DNA of 64,000 bases from Terripilifer ovatus. GTDB lineage: Bacteria > Pseudomonadota > Alphaproteobacteria > Rhizobiales > Beijerinckiaceae. Of the stretch, positions 1-9,048 are shown in pieces (the stretch's first letter is position 1; each line of letters opens with the position of its first letter). A program made the position numbers and the translations under genes. The stretch is taken from positions 93,394-157,393 of the forward strand of contig JARHVB010000025.1 of the NCBI GenBank assembly GCA_029222685.1, in the 5' to 3' direction. The notes under the pieces were generated by a model. That model was given only the letters and a program-made list of their open reading frames with translations. It was not told where the DNA came from and ran no database searches.

Positions 1-171
1 AACATATGTTTGCAGAATACAGGTGTTTTCGACTCGATTTATTGCAATAACCCTCCATTCGCCGCATTTCCAGCGATTCTCCGCAAGGTGATCCCAAGGC
101 AATACGAACTGGCGATAGGATCTGAGGCCGCGGTCCGCGGCATGCGAAACGACCCATCAGAACGAGCCATT

Positions 172-2754
172 ATGTCTCAGTTGTCCCAAGGATCATCGAG
201 CCAAGGAGGATCGGCTCCCGCGGTCCTCGACCGGACCGAGCGCACCGGCAGCCCGGGCATGGTGCTGGTTCTGGCGCTTGTCCTGGTCGGCGCCGCGGCA
301 TCGTTTTCCTTCCTCAGCCCCGAGGATGCCGGACGCCTGACCATCGGGCTTCTGGCCCTGCTCGCCATCGTCGGCGTCGTCGGTCTGTTCGCCTTCGCCG
401 TCGGCTTCCTGCAGCTTTCCGGACAGGCGGCCAAGAACGACATCACCAAGCTGATCGCCGACACCGGCGGCGAGGGCCTGCTCGTCACCGAAGGCGACAC
501 CCGCGTGCTTTACGCCAACGAGGCCTATATGGGCCTGTCGGGCGCCACCGATCCCGCCGATCTGCGCACCGTCGAACGGCTGTTTTCCGGCACGCCCGAC
601 GTCTCCGAGGCGATTTACCGCCTCGCCCAGGCGGCGCGCGAAGGCAAGCGCGGCTCCGAGGAATTGCGCCTGTCGCCGCCACTCAACGGCGATGGTCCCG
701 TCGGCTGGTATCGCATCCGGGTGCGCCCGGTCGAGCGCTTCGGCCACAAGCGCGCCACCCTGTGGAGCGTCAGCGACGTGACCCGCGAGCGTGCCAGGCA
801 CGAGAACGTCTTCCAGGAACTGCAGCACGCCATCGATTTTCTCGACCACGCGCCGGCCGGCTTCTTCTCCGCCGATCCTGACGGCAAGGTCAGCTACATG
901 AACGCCACGCTTGCCGGCTGGCTCGATTACGATCTCGCCCAATACGGCTCCGGCGGCCTGAAACTGTCCGATCTTGTCGCCGGCGACGGCGCCCATCTGA
1001 TCAGCGCGATTGCCGGGCGCGCCAGCGAAGTGCGGACCGAAACCTTCGACGTCGATTTCAAGCGCCGCAACGGCCAGAGCCTGCCGGTGCGACTGATCCA
1101 TCGCGTCGCCTTCGCCCAGGACCGCACGGCCGGCCCGTCGCGGACCCTCGTCATCAATCGCGCGCCGGGCGAAGAGCCGGCCGAGAACCTGCGCGCCGCG
1201 GAAGTGCGCTTCGCCCGCTTCTTCAACCAGACGCCCATGGCCATCGCCACCGTCGACAAGAACGGATCGATCATGAGCGCCAATGCGGGCTTTGCCCGCA
1301 TGATGCCCGACGCCTTCACCGATGCCGGTAGCGGCGGCCGCAACATCTTCAGCAGCGTCGCCGACCGCGATCACGAAGCGCTGCGCGCCGCCATTGCCGA
1401 CGCCATCGCCCATCGCACCGACATCACGCCCATCGATACCGCGCTCACCGGCGAGGCGCCGCGCTCGGCCAGGTTCTACGTCTCGCCGGGCGAAGACGCC
1501 GGCCAAAACTCTGGTCAAGACATCGGCCAAGATGCCAGCGCGCTCGTCTTCGCGCTCGACACCACCGAACAGCGCACCCTGCAGGAAAGCTTCGCCCAGG
1601 CCCAGAAGATGCAGGCCATCGGCCAGCTCGCCGGCGGCGTCGCGCACGATTTCAACAACGTGCTGACCGCCATCATCGGCTTTTCCGACCTGCTGCTGGC
1701 GCGCCACCGGCCGACCGATCCGTCCTTCCAGGACATCATGCAGATCAAGCAGAACGCCAATCGCGCTGCCGGGCTGGTGCGGCAATTGCTGGCCTTCTCG
1801 CGCCGGCAGACCCTGCGGCCGCAGGTGCTGCAACTGGGCGACGCGCTGTCGGACCTGCAGATGCTGCTGCGCCGCCTGGTCGGCGAGAAGGTCGAGATCG
1901 ACGTGCGCCACGGCCGCGACCTGTGGTTCGTCAAGGCCGACATCAACCAGTTCGAACAGGTGCTGGTCAATCTGGTCGTCAATGCCCGGGATGCCATGCC
2001 CAACGGCGGCAAGATCACGCTCTCGACCAAAAATGTCACCGCGGCGGAATGTGCCAACGTCTCGGAACCAGGCTTCATCCCCGCCGATTATGTCGTCATC
2101 GAAGTGCAGGACACCGGCCACGGCATTCCCGCCGACGTGAAGGAGAAGATGTTCGAGCCGTTCTTCACGACGAAGGAAGTCGGCAAGGGCACCGGCCTCG
2201 GCCTGTCGACGGTCTACGGCATCGTCAAGCAGACGGGCGGCTATATTTCCTGCGAGTCGGAACCGGGCAAAGGCGCGCTGTTCCGCATCTACCTGCCACG
2301 CCATATCCTGGCGCCGGAAGAAGAAGCCGCGCGCAAGGATGAACCCAAGGCCGCAACGCCCGCGGCCGACGCCACCGGCCAGGGCATCATCCTCCTCGTC
2401 GAGGACGAGGAAGCGGTGCGCGCCTTCGCCTCGCGCGCGCTCGCGTCGCGCGGCTATACGGTGCATCAGGCCAGCAATGGCGAGGAGGCGGTCGAGGTCG
2501 CCGAGACCATCAACGGCAAGATCGACCTGATCGTCTCCGACGTCGTCATGCCGGTGATGGACGGACCGACCATGCTCGGCGAATTGCGCAAGCGCGGCAT
2601 CACCGCCAAGATCGTCTTCATGTCCGGCCATGCCGAAGACGCCTTCGCCCGCAACCTGCCGGCCGGTGAGGAATTCGGATTTCTGCCGAAGCCGTTCCCG
2701 CTGAAACAGCTCATCGAAACGGCGAAAGCCGCCATCGGATCGGCGACACCCTAG
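172..2754 (+). CDS. cckA: Hybrid sensor histidine kinase CckA
   Basis: Membrane hybrid kinase that feeds phosphate to (or drains it from) the ChpT-CtrA cell-cycle phosphorelay. From the ATG at 172 it has 860 residues: two N-terminal membrane helices (about 30-85), PAS-like segments to about residue 470, a HisKA domain with phospho-acceptor His492 in GGVAHDFNN, an HATPase domain with the N box ([12 protein letters not shown]) and G boxes (DTGHGIP, GTGLGLS), and a C-terminal receiver domain with Asp790 in VSDVVMP. The open frame continues upstream to a TTG at 10 and an ATG at 142. I chose 172 because the protein then begins just before the membrane segment, but no start has a good ribosome site. 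The CckA-type H box and the nearby recA-alaS fit Rhizobiales gene order (known). Function is confident; the exact start is not. Confidence 0.9.
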   Translation: MSQLSQGSSSQGGSAPAVLDRTERTGSPGMVLVLALVLVGAAASFSFLSPEDAGRLTIGLLALLAIVGVVGLFAFAVGFLQLSGQAAKNDITKLIADTGGEGLLVTEGDTRVLYANEAYMGLSGATDPADLRTVERLFSGTPDVSEAIYRLAQAAREGKRGSEELRLSPPLNGDGPVGWYRIRVRPVERFGHKRATLWSVSDVTRERARHENVFQELQHAIDFLDHAPAGFFSADPDGKVSYMNATLAGWLDYDLAQYGSGGLKLSDLVAGDGAHLISAIAGRASEVRTETFDVDFKRRNGQSLPVRLIHRVAFAQDRTAGPSRTLVINRAPGEEPAENLRAAEVRFARFFNQTPMAIATVDKNGSIMSANAGFARMMPDAFTDAGSGGRNIFSSVADRDHEALRAAIADAIAHRTDITPIDTALTGEAPRSARFYVSPGEDAGQNSGQDIGQDASALVFALDTTEQRTLQESFAQAQKMQAIGQLAGGVAHDFNNVLTAIIGFSDLLLARHRPTDPSFQDIMQIKQNANRAAGLVRQLLAFSRRQTLRPQVLQLGDALSDLQMLLRRLVGEKVEIDVRHGRDLWFVKADINQFEQVLVNLVVNARDAMPNGGKITLSTKNVTAAECANVSEPGFIPADYVVIEVQDTGHGIPADVKEKMFEPFFTTKEVGKGTGLGLSTVYGIVKQTGGYISCESEPGKGALFRIYLPRHILAPEEEAARKDEPKAATPAADATGQGIILLVEDEEAVRAFASRALASRGYTVHQASNGEEAVEVAETINGKIDLIVSDVVMPVMDGPTMLGELRKRGITAKIVFMSGHAEDAFARNLPAGEEFGFLPKPFPLKQLIETAKAAIGSATP

Positions 2755-2874
2755 AATCCTACTCCTGTTCCACGGGAGAAGGTGGCCTCTGCGCAGCAGG
2801 TCGGATGAGGGCGGCCGATCGAAACCGTTTGTTCACCATAAAATGCGACGCTCCTGACATACGAGGAGATCGCA

Positions 2875-3276
2875 TTGCCGATTCTGCTGCAGGAAGTGCG
2901 CCGTCGACCGCCGCTGCGCCGCAAGCGCTTCCTCGGCGTGCTGCCGGTCTATCTGGTCTATGCCGCCGTCTGCAGCGGCATCCTCGCCGGCTGGCTGTTT
3001 CGCCCGGGTGGCGGCCTTTTGCCGACGCGGACGGCGGCGACGATCAGGATCATGCCCGCAGCGGTGCCCGAGCAGCGCACGCACACTGCCAGGCAGGCGC
3101 AAGCCAAGCCGCGCGAGGCCTCGCAAAGAGTAAGCGTGCCGTCGCAGCCCAAGCTGGACCGCGATCCCGTCGGCACCATCAAGGCCCCGCGCGCGGCCGC
3201 CACGGGCTTCAGCGACGTCCAGCGGGCGGCGCCTGAAAATTACACCGGCTTCCGCGAAGTGACGCAGCAGCGATAG
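2875..3276 (+). CDS. Small single-pass membrane protein of unknown function
   Basis: I do not recognise this 133-residue protein. It starts at a TTG with a good ribosome site (AGGAG ending 8 bases upstream). A basic N-terminus rich in Arg/Pro is followed by one hydrophobic helix (about residues 23-43, VLPVYLVYAAVCSGILAG). A basic, Ala/Pro/Gln-rich tail of about 85 residues follows and is probably periplasmic. It lies 120 bp after cckA in the same direction and ends 77 bp before an SDR gene. An overlapping frame (2805-3236) is rejected for lack of a ribosome site and of any recognisable segment. The topology is inference; expression of the gene is likely but unproven. Confidence 0.55.
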   Translation: MPILLQEVRRRPPLRRKRFLGVLPVYLVYAAVCSGILAGWLFRPGGGLLPTRTAATIRIMPAAVPEQRTHTARQAQAKPREASQRVSVPSQPKLDRDPVGTIKAPRAAATGFSDVQRAAPENYTGFREVTQQR

Positions 3277-3353
3277 CGTCGCTGCTTCGTTTTCGCTACT
3301 CTTCCTGCACAAACGCATGAGCCAGCCAATGGCCCGCATCGGGAGGAAACGAC

Positions 3354-4127
3354 ATGCCGCTCACAAGCGCGCCGAAAACTGCCATTGTCACCGGCGCCGC
3401 CAGCGGGATCGGCGCTGCCAGCGTCCGCGTCCTGCTCGAAAAAGGCTGGAACGTCTGCGGCTGCGATATCGACGCCATCGCCACAGCGGATATCGGTGCC
3501 GAGGCGATGCAGCGCTTCGTCGCTCACAAGACCGACGTCGCCGATGCCGCGAGCTGCCGCGACGCGGTACGCCGGACGATCGCGAAATTCGGCCGGGTCG
3601 ATGGGCTCATCCACATGGCGGCCGTGCATTCGACCAAGACCTGGCGTGAGCTCGACGCGGCGGAATTCAACCGCACCCTGTCGATCAACGTCACCGGCTC
3701 GTTTCTCATCTCGCAGGCGGTCGCCGAAGCCCTGTGCGACAACCCCGTACAGGAGAACGACCGCGGCGCCATTGTGCTTGCCTGCTCCGGCTCCATCGCC
3801 TCGTCGGGCGTCGGCGGCGAAGGCCGCGGCGGCACCGCCTATGTGTCCTCGAAAGCCGCGATCATCGGCCTCGTGCGCGGCCTGTCGCGCTCGCTCGCGC
3901 CGGAGCGGATCAGGGTCAATGCGGTCAGCCCCGGCTCAACTGAGACGTCGATGACCGCACATTATTCGCAGGATGCCATACGCAAGGTCGGCGAACGCGC
4001 GCTGGCCGGCCGCATGGGCAAGGCCGACGACATCGCCGACGTGGCGGCTTTCCTGCTCTCCGACGAAGCCCGCTATGTCTGGGGCGAGATCGTCAACGTC
4101 AACGGCGGCGCGACGTTTGGGCTGTGA
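3354..4127 (+). CDS. SDR family oxidoreductase
   Basis: Classical short-chain dehydrogenase of 257 residues, cytoplasmic, NAD(P)-dependent. The Rossmann motif TGAASGIG is near residues 13-20, a conserved Asp (CDID) follows beta-2, the catalytic Ser lies in ACSGS, and the YVSSK catalytic Tyr/Lys pair is near residue 163. The C-terminal VNVNGGAT tail is typical of the family. The usual NNAG motif is replaced by HMAAVHS. The ribosome site GGGAGGAAA sits 5 bases before the ATG. It stands alone between an unknown membrane protein and a convergent acetyltransferase, so the context gives no substrate. The family assignment is secure; the reaction is unknown. Confidence 0.85.
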   Translation: MPLTSAPKTAIVTGAASGIGAASVRVLLEKGWNVCGCDIDAIATADIGAEAMQRFVAHKTDVADAASCRDAVRRTIAKFGRVDGLIHMAAVHSTKTWRELDAAEFNRTLSINVTGSFLISQAVAEALCDNPVQENDRGAIVLACSGSIASSGVGGEGRGGTAYVSSKAAIIGLVRGLSRSLAPERIRVNAVSPGSTETSMTAHYSQDAIRKVGERALAGRMGKADDIADVAAFLLSDEARYVWGEIVNVNGGATFGL

Positions 4128-4136
4128 CTCATCAGG

Positions 4137-4619
4137 TCAGAGCGTCCTGAACATGACGAGCGCATCCACATAGCCATCGCGCGGATGCAGGAACGCCAGC
4201 GGTAGCCGGCCCGCGGTTTCAAAACCGAGGCTCTCCCAAAGCCGGATCGCGCGCGCATTGGTGCCGACGACGAAGTTGAACTGCATGGCCTTGAAGCCGC
4301 GCGCCCGCGAATGATCGAGCGAATGCTCGCACAGGCGCCGCGCCACGCCGCGGCCGCCTGCCTGGCCCGCGGTCATATAGCCGCAATTGGCGACATGCCC
4401 GCCGCCGCCGGACTGATTGGCACGTAGATAATAGGTGCCGACGATGTCGTCATCCTCATCGAGAACGAAGGTCTCCCGATCCGCCGCCGTCCAATAGGCC
4501 AGCGCCTCGGCCTTGGTCATCTCGGGTGGCAGCGCATAAGTCTCCCCCGCACGGATGACAGGTTCGAGAATGCGCCAGATGGCGTCACGATCGCGTTCAT
4601 GCGCGGGCCTGATCGACAT
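4137..4619 (-). CDS. GNAT family N-acetyltransferase
   Basis: A 160-residue protein of the Gcn5-related acetyltransferase fold, which transfers acetyl from acetyl-CoA to an amine. It opens with SIRPAHERDRDAIWRI (beta1-alpha1), carries the acetyl-CoA pyrophosphate loop as AGGRGVARRLCEH near residues 90-102, and ends with the family's NARAIRLWESLGFE motif (NxxAIxLYExxGF). It is transcribed away from the DUF2277 gene located 3 bp upstream (that gene's stop at 4623, this start at 4619), so the two probably form an operon. It is convergent with the SDR to its left. The substrate cannot be predicted. Confidence 0.87.
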   Translation of the reverse strand: MSIRPAHERDRDAIWRILEPVIRAGETYALPPEMTKAEALAYWTAADRETFVLDEDDDIVGTYYLRANQSGGGGHVANCGYMTAGQAGGRGVARRLCEHSLDHSRARGFKAMQFNFVVGTNARAIRLWESLGFETAGRLPLAFLHPRDGYVDALVMFRTL

Positions 4620-4622
4620 GCC

Positions 4623-4889
4623 TCAACCGAACCTCGCCCGCGACCGTTCGCGGGCCTTCTCCGCTTCGATCTGGCGGTCGCGCGCCGGCGCGTGGGCATG
4701 CAGCGAATGCAGCAGCCGCCGCGCCGCGTCCGACACCTCCGCCACGGCACGATCGAACGCGTCCGCATTGTCGCGTGACGGCTTGTTGAAGCCGGAGAGC
4801 TTGCGCACGAACTGCAGCGCCGAAGCGTGGATTTCGTCCTCGGTCGCCGGCGGCTCGAAATTATGCAGGGTTCTGATGTTTCGGCACAT
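4623..4889 (-). CDS. DUF2277 family protein
   Basis: An 88-residue protein matching the small DUF2277 family by its opening MCRNIRTLHNFEPPAT and the following EDEIHASALQFVRKLSGF. The family is widespread in Actinobacteria and Alphaproteobacteria and has no established function. The first half carries the conserved Cys-Arg-x-Ile-x-x-Leu motif; the C-terminus is a basic Arg/Glu-rich helix. A ribosome site (AGGAG in the reverse strand just before 4889) supports the start. It is 3 bp from the downstream acetyltransferase, so co-transcription is very likely. Family call is from memory of the conserved N-terminus. Confidence 0.8.
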   Translation of the reverse strand: MCRNIRTLHNFEPPATEDEIHASALQFVRKLSGFNKPSRDNADAFDRAVAEVSDAARRLLHSLHAHAPARDRQIEAEKARERSRARFG

Positions 4890-5037
4890 CGCTGTCTCCT
4901 GTGTTCGCGCCGCGCTGGGCTTCCGTAAAGCCGATCATTATGGCGGGACAGGAGCAGGATGCAAAAAGCGGGACTTGCCGCTGCCGTGCCTGGCGCCCGG
5001 ATGGATCTGCTTAACTATATCGCATAACCAAAGCTAA

Positions 5038-6228
5038 ATGCCTCTTCGCCATGTTTTTGCAAGGTATTGTTTTGGCAAGACATCATCGGGGACGCCTGTG
5101 CTGCAGAAATCCGACCACTATGCGCTGGCGGATCTGTCGCCCGGCTACGACCGCGTGCCATCGGTCGACGGACTGCGGGCATTCTGTATCCTGCTTGTTT
5201 TGTTCAGCCACTTCGCCAGCGAATTGCCCGGCAAGCCCGAGTTTCTGGCCGGCCTTCTCGGCGTTCAGATATTCTTCGTCATCAGCGGGTTTCTGATCAC
5301 CCGGCTGCTGCTGGCGGAGATCGGCCAGACCGGCCGGATCGCGATCCGGTCGTTTTATTTTCGCCGGTTTGTCCGTCTGATGCCGCCGCTCTGCGCAATG
5401 CTCTGCGTCACCGTCGCCTTGCTCTGGCTTTACCGCATCAACGATTTCATGTTCCCCGTGTGCGGCCTCTTCTATGTGGCCAACTACTGCCTGACCGGCG
5501 GCGTCCCCTCGCACGCGCTCGACAGCCTGTGGTCGCTCGCCGTCGAAGAGCATTTCTACATCCTGTTCCCCCTGCTGCTCGTCACCTCGATCCGCTATGG
5601 CTTTCGCGCGGTCTATCTCTGCCTGCTGCTGGTGTTCTGCACAGCGCTTGGCGCCAGGATCGCCCACGCGCTGGCCGATCATCCGATCGCCTATATGTAC
5701 TGGCACACCGAATGCGTGATGGACATCATCATCGCGGGATGTGCGCTCTCCGTGATGAGCAGTCACGCGGCCGGCAGAACGGCCTTGCGGCGGCTCTCGT
5801 CAACGCCCGTCTTTGCGCTGGCGGCAGTGCTTTATGCGTTCGGCCTGCTGGCCGGCGCGAGCAAGCTGCACCTGGCGTTCATGCAGTCGGCGCTCTCCGT
5901 CTGGCTCGCCGTGCTGCTGATCAATGTGCTTTGCAATCCCGATCTTGCACGTATCCGCCGGCTGCTGAATCATCCCGCTATGGTCTGGATCGGCCGCATT
6001 TCCTATTCCACCTATCTCTGGCAGTGCGTCGTTTTGCTTCTCGAACGCCGCTATGACGCGATCGTCAACGTCTATTGGATCGTTGCAGCCGTCGCGCTGT
6101 CGCTGCTGCTGGGCGCAGCCTCGTATTACTGCATTGAAAAGCCGGCCGCCGCGCGCCGCAAAGCCTGGTCGCAGTTGCTGGGCCTGCCGCAGGAGCGCGC
6201 AGTAGCGAAGCCTGCCTTGACCGGCTAG
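5038..6228 (+). CDS. Acyltransferase 3 family membrane protein (OafA/YrhL-like)
   Basis: A 396-residue polytopic inner-membrane protein that probably O-acylates a surface glycan or other exported molecule. It shows the family layout: SVDGLRAFCILLVLFSH (motif near residues 41-57, with the catalytic-type His), FFVISGFLITRLLL, FYFRRFVRLMPPL, and the SLWSLAVEEHFYILFPLLL block near residue 165. About ten hydrophobic helices follow. The ATG at 5038 gives a hydrophilic N-terminus; an in-frame GTG at 5098 is an alternative. There are no glycan genes beside it, so the acceptor is unknown. Confidence 0.85.
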   Translation: MPLRHVFARYCFGKTSSGTPVLQKSDHYALADLSPGYDRVPSVDGLRAFCILLVLFSHFASELPGKPEFLAGLLGVQIFFVISGFLITRLLLAEIGQTGRIAIRSFYFRRFVRLMPPLCAMLCVTVALLWLYRINDFMFPVCGLFYVANYCLTGGVPSHALDSLWSLAVEEHFYILFPLLLVTSIRYGFRAVYLCLLLVFCTALGARIAHALADHPIAYMYWHTECVMDIIIAGCALSVMSSHAAGRTALRRLSSTPVFALAAVLYAFGLLAGASKLHLAFMQSALSVWLAVLLINVLCNPDLARIRRLLNHPAMVWIGRISYSTYLWQCVVLLLERRYDAIVNVYWIVAAVALSLLLGAASYYCIEKPAAARRKAWSQLLGLPQERAVAKPALTG

Positions 6229-6269
6229 TCTCCTCGCTCATCATGGGTTTCGCGAGGGAGGACTTGTCC

Positions 6270-7241
6270 ATGCGCATCGAAATGCTTCGTCCGGTTATCG
6301 CCGCAGCCGCGCTGCTGGCAGTTGCGGCAGTGGCCCATGCCCAGTCACAGGACTTCAAGCCGATCCGCTGGCTCGTGCCCTATCCCGCCGGCGGCGGCAC
6401 CGATGTGGTGGCCCGTGCCATCGGCCAGCAGATGTCGACGCTCACCGGCCATTCCGTCGTCATCGAGAACAAGCCGGGCGCGGCGACCGCCATAGCGGCG
6501 CAGGACACCGCCCGCAGCGCAGCCGACGGCACCACCGTGTTGAGCGGTGACAACGGCACCTTCGTGTTCAATCCGTTCCTGTTTTCGAAATTGTCCTACA
6601 AGGTCGACGAACTGGCGCCGATCGGCCTGCTCGCCCGCTTTCCCTTGATCCTCGTCGCGGCGGCGGACGCGCCCTACAAGTCGCTGGCCGACGTCGCGGC
6701 AGCCGCCAGGGCCGATCCCGAAGCGGTGAAATTCGCCTCGCCCGGCACCGGCAGCCCGCATCATCTGGCGATGGAAATGCTGATGGCGCGCTCGGGGATC
6801 AAGGCCGTGCACGTGCCCTATCGCGGCGTCGCGCCCGCGGTGCAAGACGTGCTGAGCGGCCATGTCGCCACCATGGTGATCGATACGGTGGCCGGCATGC
6901 CGCATATCGCCTCGGGCAAGCTGCGGCCGCTTGCCGTCTTTTCCGGCAAACGGCTGGCGAGCCTGCCGGAGGTTCCCACCATGCTGGAGCTGGGGCAATC
7001 GGGCGTCGAAATCTACGCCTGGCAGGGGCTGGCCACGACGGCGGGAACGCCCAAGGCAACCATCGACCGCCTCTCCGGGGTGTTGAACGCGGCCTTACAG
7101 AACCCGGCGACGCGCAAGCCGCTTGAAGACGTCGGCGTCGAAATCCTCGGCGGCTCGCCGCAAGTCATGGCCGACTATATCCGCTCCGAAACGGCGATCT
7201 GGGGCAAGCTGATCGCGGAGCGCGGCCTGAAGATCGAGTGA
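6270..7241 (+). CDS. Bug-type (tripartite tricarboxylate) substrate-binding protein
   Basis: A 323-residue periplasmic binding protein of the Bug/TctC family, which captures small carboxylates for TTT transporters. A clear signal peptide (MRIEMLRPVIAAAALLAV... cleaved near AHAQS) precedes the family motif IRWLVPYPAGGGTDVVAR and the HVPYRG motif near residue 190. The ATG at 6270 is preferred to the one at 6243 because a GGGAGG ribosome site lies 8 bases before it and the signal peptide then begins at residue 1. No TctA/TctB membrane partners are nearby, which is common for this expanded family. Ligand unknown. Confidence 0.88.
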   Translation: MRIEMLRPVIAAAALLAVAAVAHAQSQDFKPIRWLVPYPAGGGTDVVARAIGQQMSTLTGHSVVIENKPGAATAIAAQDTARSAADGTTVLSGDNGTFVFNPFLFSKLSYKVDELAPIGLLARFPLILVAAADAPYKSLADVAAAARADPEAVKFASPGTGSPHHLAMEMLMARSGIKAVHVPYRGVAPAVQDVLSGHVATMVIDTVAGMPHIASGKLRPLAVFSGKRLASLPEVPTMLELGQSGVEIYAWQGLATTAGTPKATIDRLSGVLNAALQNPATRKPLEDVGVEILGGSPQVMADYIRSETAIWGKLIAERGLKIE

Positions 7242-7329
7242 GCTTTTAAGGGTCACCGACAGTGCGACTGACGCGATGAGGCCTCTCAATGGAGCCTCAT
7301 CGTGGCAGACTTTGCGGATTCGCGACCGA

Positions 7330-7344
7330 GAACAAAAAAAGAAC
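7330..7344. promoter_or_regulatory. LexA (SOS) operator upstream of recA
   Basis: The sequence GAAC-N7-GAAC at 7330-7344 is a perfect match to the alphaproteobacterial LexA box, with an all-A spacer. Two further GAAC half-sites follow at 7349 and 7355. A possible promoter, TTGCGA (7345-7350) and TACACT (7367-7372) with a 16-bp gap, lies directly downstream, so bound LexA would block it. The position 100 bp before recA is as expected (known biology). Confidence 0.85.
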
Positions 7345-7441
7345 TTGCGAACGAGAACAAACCACGTACACTCCCCTCCACAGGCGATCTCGATCAAGCC
7401 ATTGCGCTGTCCGCCGACGCCATGCCAGAAGGAGTTTACCC

Positions 7442-8515
7442 TTGAGCCAAGCCAATCTCCGCCTCGTGGAAGGTACGTCCGTGGACAAAACCAAGGCGCT
7501 CGACGCCGCCCTCTCCCAGATCGAACGCGCCTTCGGCAAGGGTTCGATCATGCGGATGGGCAAGAACCAGCAGGCCATGGAAGTCGAGACGGTGCCGACC
7601 GGCTCGCTCGGCCTCGATATTGCGCTTGGCGTCGGCGGCCTGCCGCGCGGCCGCGTCATCGAGATTTACGGCCCGGAATCCTCCGGCAAGACCACCTTGA
7701 CCCTGCATGTCATCGCCGAAGCCCAGAAAAGCGGCGGCGTTTGCGCCTTCGTCGACGCCGAACATGCGCTCGACCCGATCTATGCCCGCAAGCTCGGCGT
7801 GCAGCTTGACGATCTCCTGATCTCGCAGCCTGACACCGGCGAACAAGCGCTGGAAATCACCGATACGCTCGTGCGCTCCGGCGCCATCGACGTCCTGGTG
7901 GTCGATTCGGTCGCGGCGCTGACGCCGCGCGCCGAAATCGAGGGCGAGATGGGCGACGTCCAGCCCGGCCTCCAGGCCCGCCTGATGAGCCAGGCCCTGC
8001 GCAAGCTGACCGGCTCGATCTCCCGGTCCAAGACCATGGTCATCTTCATCAACCAGATCCGCATGAAGATCGGCGTCATGTACGGCAGCCCGGAGACGAC
8101 CACCGGCGGCAATGCTCTGAAATTCTATGCCTCCGTCCGCCTCGACATCCGCCGCATCGGCGCCATCAAGGACCGCGATGAGGTGACCGGCAACCAGACC
8201 CGGGTCAAGGTCGTCAAGAACAAGGTGGCGCCGCCGTTCAAACAGGTCGAATTCGACATCATGTACGGCGAGGGCATTTCCAAGGTCGGCGAACTGATCG
8301 ACCTCGGCGTCAAGGCCGGCGTGGTCGAGAAATCCGGCGCCTGGTTCTCCTATGATTCCCAGCGTCTCGGCCAGGGCCGCGAAAACGCCAAGAATTTCCT
8401 CAAGGAAAACCCCGAGGTCGCCACCAGAATCGAACAGGCCATTCGCGAGAATTCCGGCCTGATCGCCGAGCGTATTCTCGACGCCGCCCCTGGCGAAGAC
8501 GACGACGCCGAATAA
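7442..8515 (+). CDS. recA: RecA recombinase
   Basis: DNA-strand-exchange ATPase of homologous recombination and co-protease for LexA cleavage. At 357 residues it has the normal length. It shows the Walker A loop GPESSGKT (about residues 76-83), the AEHALD segment, the VVDSVAAL Walker B region, the MSQALRKL and INQIRMKIG loops, and an acidic C-terminus (GEDDDAE). The start is a TTG at 7442 with the ribosome site AAGGAG 7 bases upstream; the resulting N-terminus ([10 protein letters not shown]...[18 protein letters not shown]) aligns with rhizobial RecA. Upstream in-frame codons to 7289 read through the promoter and are not coding. A LexA box upstream indicates SOS control. Confidence 0.97.
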   Translation: MSQANLRLVEGTSVDKTKALDAALSQIERAFGKGSIMRMGKNQQAMEVETVPTGSLGLDIALGVGGLPRGRVIEIYGPESSGKTTLTLHVIAEAQKSGGVCAFVDAEHALDPIYARKLGVQLDDLLISQPDTGEQALEITDTLVRSGAIDVLVVDSVAALTPRAEIEGEMGDVQPGLQARLMSQALRKLTGSISRSKTMVIFINQIRMKIGVMYGSPETTTGGNALKFYASVRLDIRRIGAIKDRDEVTGNQTRVKVVKNKVAPPFKQVEFDIMYGEGISKVGELIDLGVKAGVVEKSGAWFSYDSQRLGQGRENAKNFLKENPEVATRIEQAIRENSGLIAERILDAAPGEDDDAE

Positions 8516-9048
8516 CCTGTCGACTGATCTGTCTTAACGATCGTCTTGCGGATCTGTTTTGCGGATCTGTTTTGCAAGAACGCAGGCGTGAGAAGGGCCG
8601 GCTCCGAAAATGCCAAGCAGTGCCGCCGCAGCATTTTCGAACAGGTTTTGTGGAAAGGTCCCCTCTACAGGCCACCCCGCCCTTCTCGCCTGACACGCGG
8701 GACGGGAGCGCGTAACCGGTGCGTTTTGCCGGCATGCTCCCGTCCTGGCGCTGTCATTCCGGCGTCAATAATCTGCGCCGCTGGCAAACGCCGCCGCGCT
8801 GGCCTCAGTCGCCATCCGACCCGGCCCTGCACCCCCTATTTTCCCGGACCGCGCCCACTATTTTCCTTTGTCGGGAAAGCACGCTAGAACGATTGCGGTT
8901 TCCGGCGCGGGCGTTCCGTTTCCCGGACCAGCCGCACATCATGCAAACCCCCTCGGCCCACGGCCGGACCGGTATGACACCTGCATGAGGCGTGGCTCAC
9001 GTTCACCACCTGGCATCATTGCCCGACACAAGGTTCGAGTTCTCCAGA
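8516..9048. other. Intergenic region recA-alaS
   Basis: These 533 bp carry no convincing gene; short open frames have no family features. Just after recA there are two exact 13-bp direct repeats (GCGGATCTGTTTT at 8548-8560 and 8561-8573). No clear intrinsic terminator follows recA. The rest is GC-rich, and the alaS promoter must lie in it, but I cannot place it with confidence. Confidence 0.5.

Noticed and set aside
193..2631. An 812-codon minus-strand frame opposite cckA
   Set aside because: Antisense shadow caused by codon bias; composition is Gly/Ala/Arg/Asp-rich without domains, while the plus strand encodes all CckA motifs.
7276..7809. A plus-strand frame overlapping the recA promoter and start
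   Set aside because: Overlaps recA in another frame, with Arg/Pro-rich low-complexity product.
8546..8887. A 113-codon protein between recA and alaS
   Set aside because: Basic, low-complexity product, no ribosome site, no family features.
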